Assembly (NCBI GenBank): GCA_021904315.1
Contig: CM038918.1
Span: 6,401,349-6,465,348, forward strand
Origin: Sphagnum magellanicum
Taxonomy: Eukaryota; Streptophyta; Sphagnopsida; Sphagnales; Sphagnaceae
Direction: 5' to 3'
DNA: 64,000 bases
In this document: positions 59,921-64,000 of the stretch, piece by piece
How the letters are laid out: each line of letters begins with the position of its first letter
Numbering within the stretch: position 1 is the first letter of the stretch
Program-made: the position numbers and the translations under genes
Notes under the pieces: generated by a model
What the model saw: only the letters and a program-made list of their open reading frames with translations
Databases searched by the model: none
What the model was told of the DNA's origin: nothing

Positions 59921-60721
59921 TGTAGAATTATATAATTTTTAAAAATTAAAAATTTTCTTTTAAAATATTTTTGAAATATTTTTTTAAAATAAAAATTTAA
60001 TTAAAAAATAAAAATTCTTTTGTTGATGTTGATGGCCATTCTTATGTTTGCAAAGTGGTGGAAATTCGCCACAAATGTTTTTAAAAATTATTAATATTTA
60101 TTTTAAATTTACAAAAGAATTGGATAAGGTTTATAATGATCTCAAAGATTATTAAAAGTTTTCAAATAAATTTGATGTTGGGATTGTTTATGTGTTTAAT
60201 GTTGGAATTATTAGAATTACTTTTAAACTTTTACTCATTAGGAGTTTTTTTTCTTTTTTGAAATTTGTGATTTCAATTTATTTTTTGAATTTACATGATT
60301 ATTTCCATTTTTTTCCCAACAAGAATTGCCAAGTTAGGAAAATTTGAAACCAAAAAAACATGTTGGGGGGCGAGGGTGGGTAATCAAACTATTTAAACCC
60401 AAAATTTCACCAAATTAAATTTCTTTTACTTTTGCAAAAGAAAGAAAATGTAAAATATATAGTTACATCATTATAATAATAATAATAATAATAATATGTT
60501 GCAAAAAGAATTCAAAGTTGTGTAATTTATCATTTGTATTAATGTATGATTCATTTTGCTAAACAAATATGGTTTTGATAATTGAATGGTTATATTGATT
60601 GTTTTATTTTATGGCCAATTTTTGCCAATTAAAGGGGGCAACAACATCAAGAAAAGATTTTTTTGAAAGATTTTTTGGGTCGAATTTTAAATATATATTA
60701 TCAATTTTTATAATAAAATGA
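59921..60721. other. Very AT-rich non-coding stretch
   Basis: Long A/T runs, and (AAT)n at about 60472-60496. Nothing coding. Confidence 0.5.
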
Positions 60722-60832
60722 CTAACCATAATATAAAAGGATTTAAATAAGTTTCCAACTACATTATTTGTTTATAACCAAATGTGGTAATCTTCTTATG
60801 GATGATTACCATTTTAGCTACATCGCAAAAAT
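60722..60832 (-). repeat. Dispersed repeat R1, copy 11
   Basis: Reverse R1: ATAACCAAATGTGGTAATCT at 60773-60792, TTATGGATGATTACCATTTT, AGCTACATCGCAAAAAT. It lies 0.8 kb from a forward copy. Confidence 0.65.
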
Positions 60833-61199
60833 AAATAAATAATTTGTACCTAATCATATTAGGAAAAATAAAAATTGGACATATTTTATGTAGTGAAAAT
60901 CAAAATTTAAGACCTAATGAATGAATTTTTTAATTGACATTGAATTTGCAAAGATTCTAAATCAATTTAAACAAAAAAAGATTTGTAGATTTATTCATGA
61001 CATGCAATTTCAAGTCATTTAAAAAACCTTTTAAATTCAAAAAAATTTAATTATATTTTTAATACATTTTTTAATAAGCTTCAAAGTCATGTTTTCATTT
61101 GTAGCATTTAAATAATTTTGAAAAAAAAATTAAGTTTGAATTTCCTAAATAATTCCATGTCAAACACAATAAATTTGAACTTTTTATTTATAATAAAGT
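60833..61199. other. Non-coding AT-rich stretch
   Basis: Nothing recognised. Confidence 0.5.
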
Positions 61200-61290
61200 C
61201 TTGAAGTTGTTTGGTGGTTAAAACCTTGGTGTGTTTCCATGAAGTTTTGGGTTCAATCCTTGATGGATGTGTGCATTAACATATTTCATA
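61200..61290 (+). mobile_element. Possible tRNA-derived SINE head
   Basis: GGTTCAATCC at 61250-61259 matches the B box of the internal RNA polymerase III promoter (GGTTCRANYCC). TTGGTGGTTAAAACCTTGG at about 61211-61229 resembles the A-box region of plant SINEs, about 37 bases upstream, as in tRNA-derived elements. No target-site duplication or 3' tail was identified and no second copy was seen in the window. A chance B box is possible. Confidence 0.4.
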
Positions 61291-62460
61291 CAAATGCAAT
61301 TTACAAACATGTACATCATGGCAAATGGCATCAAAAACCTTTTTGTTGACAAATTTAAATAAATAAATTATTTTTGTTAAAACACGAAATTTTTGGTATG
61401 ATGACATGACATGTTATTCCACATCATATTAATTTGGGACCTCATATATCCATGTCATAATTTTAAAATAAAAAATTCTCTAGTGGAACATGTGGTCCTA
61501 TCCAAGACAACTAAAAAACATTTCACTAAAAATGTTCAAATCAATTAATCATTTTTTACTAAAACCATGCAAGTTGCATATTAGTCAATTTTGTTCTATT
61601 TCACTAAAAACTTGGTGAATCTAGGTAGTGGAAAAGGACAAGATTTGTTCTTGTGAAGATGATTAAATTATGCATTTATCGGAACTTGTTGGTTGGTTGG
61701 AATCAAAAATATCAAATGTTTCTTCAAATGATAGGAGGCAAGGATTATGTAGTGGTCTAGGGAAAATTTCCAAAGGTTGCAAAATTATTTTTTCACACAA
61801 ATTTTAATTGACATTGGTCAAGTGACCTTTAAATATGAAGTCAAAAGGCATATTGTTTACCTTTCTTGGGGAAATGGCCTAGGTTCAAGGAAGAATGTAT
61901 AGACTCAAAAGGCCTTCTTCCTCTCCTCCTCTTATCTATAACACCAATGTGTGCTAAAGGTGTTGCAAAAACGAAAGCTTAACATGAAGCATCTGAATGC
62001 AGCCCATGTTAACATGTGAAAATATTTTCTTTGTTGAAGTCACTTTCTTTTGTGGAAGGTCATGACATGGAAGTGGACTCTACAAATCTCAAGCTTTGGT
62101 AATGGCCTTCATTAATCCTAAAATTTTTAATAGAATCGAATCAGTCAACAAACTTTGGGTTCATTACTTTTTAGGTGTGTGAACTTAAATTAAAACAATT
62201 TAGGTTTTTAGGTTTTAAGGATTATGGTGTTTTACAATTTTGAGAGCTTTCATTCATTTATTAACTATAGTCGAACCTACACTTTATTTGCAATTCAACA
62301 ACATAAAAAGGACCCCCATTGAATACAAATGTTATTTGCAATTTGAAAGTGTCAATATGACCCCCTTTATATAGGTGCTATGAAATGTGGTCAATCAATG
62401 CAACCTTTGCCCTTTTTTATTTCTCATAGAACATGACAATATTTTGTTTACGAATTTTTG
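61291..62460. other. Non-coding stretch
   Basis: 61375-61440 has ATGACATGACATG and CACATCAT words that weakly recall the R3 core. No gene is supported. Confidence 0.4.
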
Positions 62461-62817
62461 AAGTGCATTAAAGAAGGAGAGATTGAAAGATATAAAATGG
62501 AGAATGAGCTACCAAAAATGATGGTTGATTTGTTTAGATTGATGTTCATGAGGGGAGCACCATAATTTGTTGTGGAGGATTATGTACATGGTTGGTTTTT
62601 GGGCATAAGCAAAGGTGCCATGGTTAAAAAACTAGAAATAATTCACAAGTCACCTTATATGTTATTGACATATGTTGAAGGTGCCATCAATGAATTGTGG
62701 TTGATTAATCGAAAAGAGCTATTGAATAAAATACCTTTTTAGATGGATCTTTTCACTTTGGTAATGGTTTCCTTGTTTGTGACAATTGTTGGGAAAAGGC
62801 TCATTCCATATACATAG
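62461..62817 (+). pseudogene. Unassigned decayed reading frame
   Basis: Reading from 62461, 119 codons show ordinary protein-like composition (for example KEGEIERYKMENELPK and MLLTYVEGAINELW) with only two internal stops, TAA at 62563 and TAG at 62740, before a final TAG. Both internal stops can come from single C-to-T changes. Shorter coding-like pieces continue to about 63170 (for example LDLDGVPIGMPISKPM near 63022-63070) in another phase. No family is recognised; an old transposable element protein is the most likely source. Confidence 0.35.
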
Positions 62818-64000
62818 CCTTTTTCAAGCACAACCAAGTACAAATTTTGAGGATTGAATCAAATAGCCATTGTGCATTTTGATCTTTAAAAAAATGTGGA
62901 AACATTTCAAATGTTAGTGATTGTGGCACACTCTTGACTCATGTTGATCTTGTCGGGGATGTCCATGGAGGTTACATTGCAAAACAACCAACCATTTTTT
63001 AACTAGTCATTGTTTGTCAAGTTGGATTTGGATGGTGTTCCCATAGGAATGCCAATTAGTAAACCAATGTTGGTAGCATATGTTCAAATCCTCTTAGGTG
63101 TTGTTGGACAACTAGTCAAGCCCATGGGGTGCATCGTGGAATGTTATTTGAAGATATAACATCATTATTTGTTCAAATAAAACTTGCAATAATCTAGCCA
63201 TAGGAAACACCAGACACCAAGGAAGATGGGCACTTGGATCTTTAGCATTGATTCAATTATATGGCTTTAAGGAACTTACAAACTACCATGTTTCAAGGGC
63301 ATAATTCCATGTTTTGACCACCTAAACATTGACAACATTTTTTCACATTTGTACCTCGATGGGCATGCTCATAATAGTCCAAAAGCCTTACGAGTGGATG
63401 TTGTGTGATTGTTCAAAAAAGAGGCATGTCTTGAACACTCATTCGAATTTCAAGCATGCCACATGTACTTTCCTAGAAACACATTAAATACCCTTGAAAG
63501 AACTATGCCCATGGATTTTTAAGTTGAATTAGGTTAGTTGAATGGATAGAAGTTTGAACTTAGGTTTTAGTTTTTGCTAGGTCTTTAAATTTGGTGGGAG
63601 CATATGGTTTTGGTTTCCAAAAATATTCAAAGTTGATTAAATATTGTGAAATAGGTGGGTTGAGTTCCACAAAAGGACTATTTGGTTTACAAGAAGGATT
63701 TTGATTAAAAAAACCAAGTTTGGTTTCATATACCTATGTAAACTAAAAATGAAATCAACCATGTTGATTTGAAAGTATGTAGTGTTATGTTGTAAGACTA
63801 ATTGTGAATGGCCATGTTGTTGTCACGTAAAACTTGATCTAATTCAACTTTAAAATAAAGATTAAAATTTGTTTAGGGTTATTTAACATATCCCATTTTC
63901 TTGTTATAGAGGATCAATACACAATTAGTTAAGTATCATAAACATATATATTGTATGTCTTCAATTAATGTTCAAAAAAATTTCCATGTTAAAACTAATG
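62818..64000. other. Non-coding or decayed stretch to window end
   Basis: Coding-like fragments continue weakly to about 63530; beyond that nothing is recognised. Confidence 0.4.

Overview
The window is nuclear DNA from a land plant with a large, repeat-rich, AT-rich genome. Three things support this: a plant-type ankyrin plus Raf-like kinase gene with a spliceosomal GT-AG intron, a decayed chromodomain Ty3/gypsy element primed by an initiator-methionine-tRNA-like site, and tens of kilobases of old non-coding repeats between genes. A gymnosperm or another large-genome, non-grass lineage fits best, but the species cannot be fixed from sequence alone. Only one intact protein gene is supported in 64 kb.

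Layout. 1-6549: an old, heavily mutated Ty3/gypsy chromovirus. The end of its 5' LTR, primer binding site, gag, protease, RT, RNase H, integrase, chromodomain, polypurine tract and 3' LTR are readable in order, with frameshifts, stops and lost catalytic residues. 6550-21900: gene desert with microsatellites, hairpins, a 45-bp palindrome present twice, a clean 3 x 96-bp tandem array (15919-16205), and copies of two dispersed non-coding repeat families, called R1 and R2 here. 21950-23330: a composite repeat, R3, made of a CTAG-rich array, a ~235-bp tandem and an AT-rich core. A related inverted copy lies at 57700-56560. 24825-28910: a pair of ~460-bp direct repeats 2.8 kb apart; the right one is split by an 818-bp solo LTR with TG/CA ends and a 5-bp target-site duplication. 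31290-32730: a degenerate long-period tandem array rich in TTTAGGG-like motifs. 35971-36396: a trace of a Ty1/copia integrase next to a perfect 25-bp hairpin. 38225-38595 and 46968-47143: small tandem arrays.

The gene island spans about 48.1-53.3 kb and is GC-richer than its surroundings. It holds a two-exon, minus-strand ankyrin-Raf-like kinase of the plant integrin-linked-kinase (ILK/VIK) class, predicted at 410 aa with all kinase catalytic motifs intact. A GC-rich leader made of four imperfect tandem units precedes it. From 53.4 kb to the end the DNA is again non-coding: a 2-copy repeat, the inverted R3 copy, a ~165-bp satellite-like array (58671-59330), two diverged R1 copies, a possible tRNA-derived SINE head (61200-61290) and an unassigned decayed reading frame (62461-62817).

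No operons, CRISPR arrays, rRNA or convincing tRNA genes were seen. The most interesting material is the dispersed R1 family (about a dozen copies, palindromic core), the inverted R3 pair, the 45-bp palindromes, the solo LTR and the unusual kinase locus. Repeat similarities were judged by eye, not computed.
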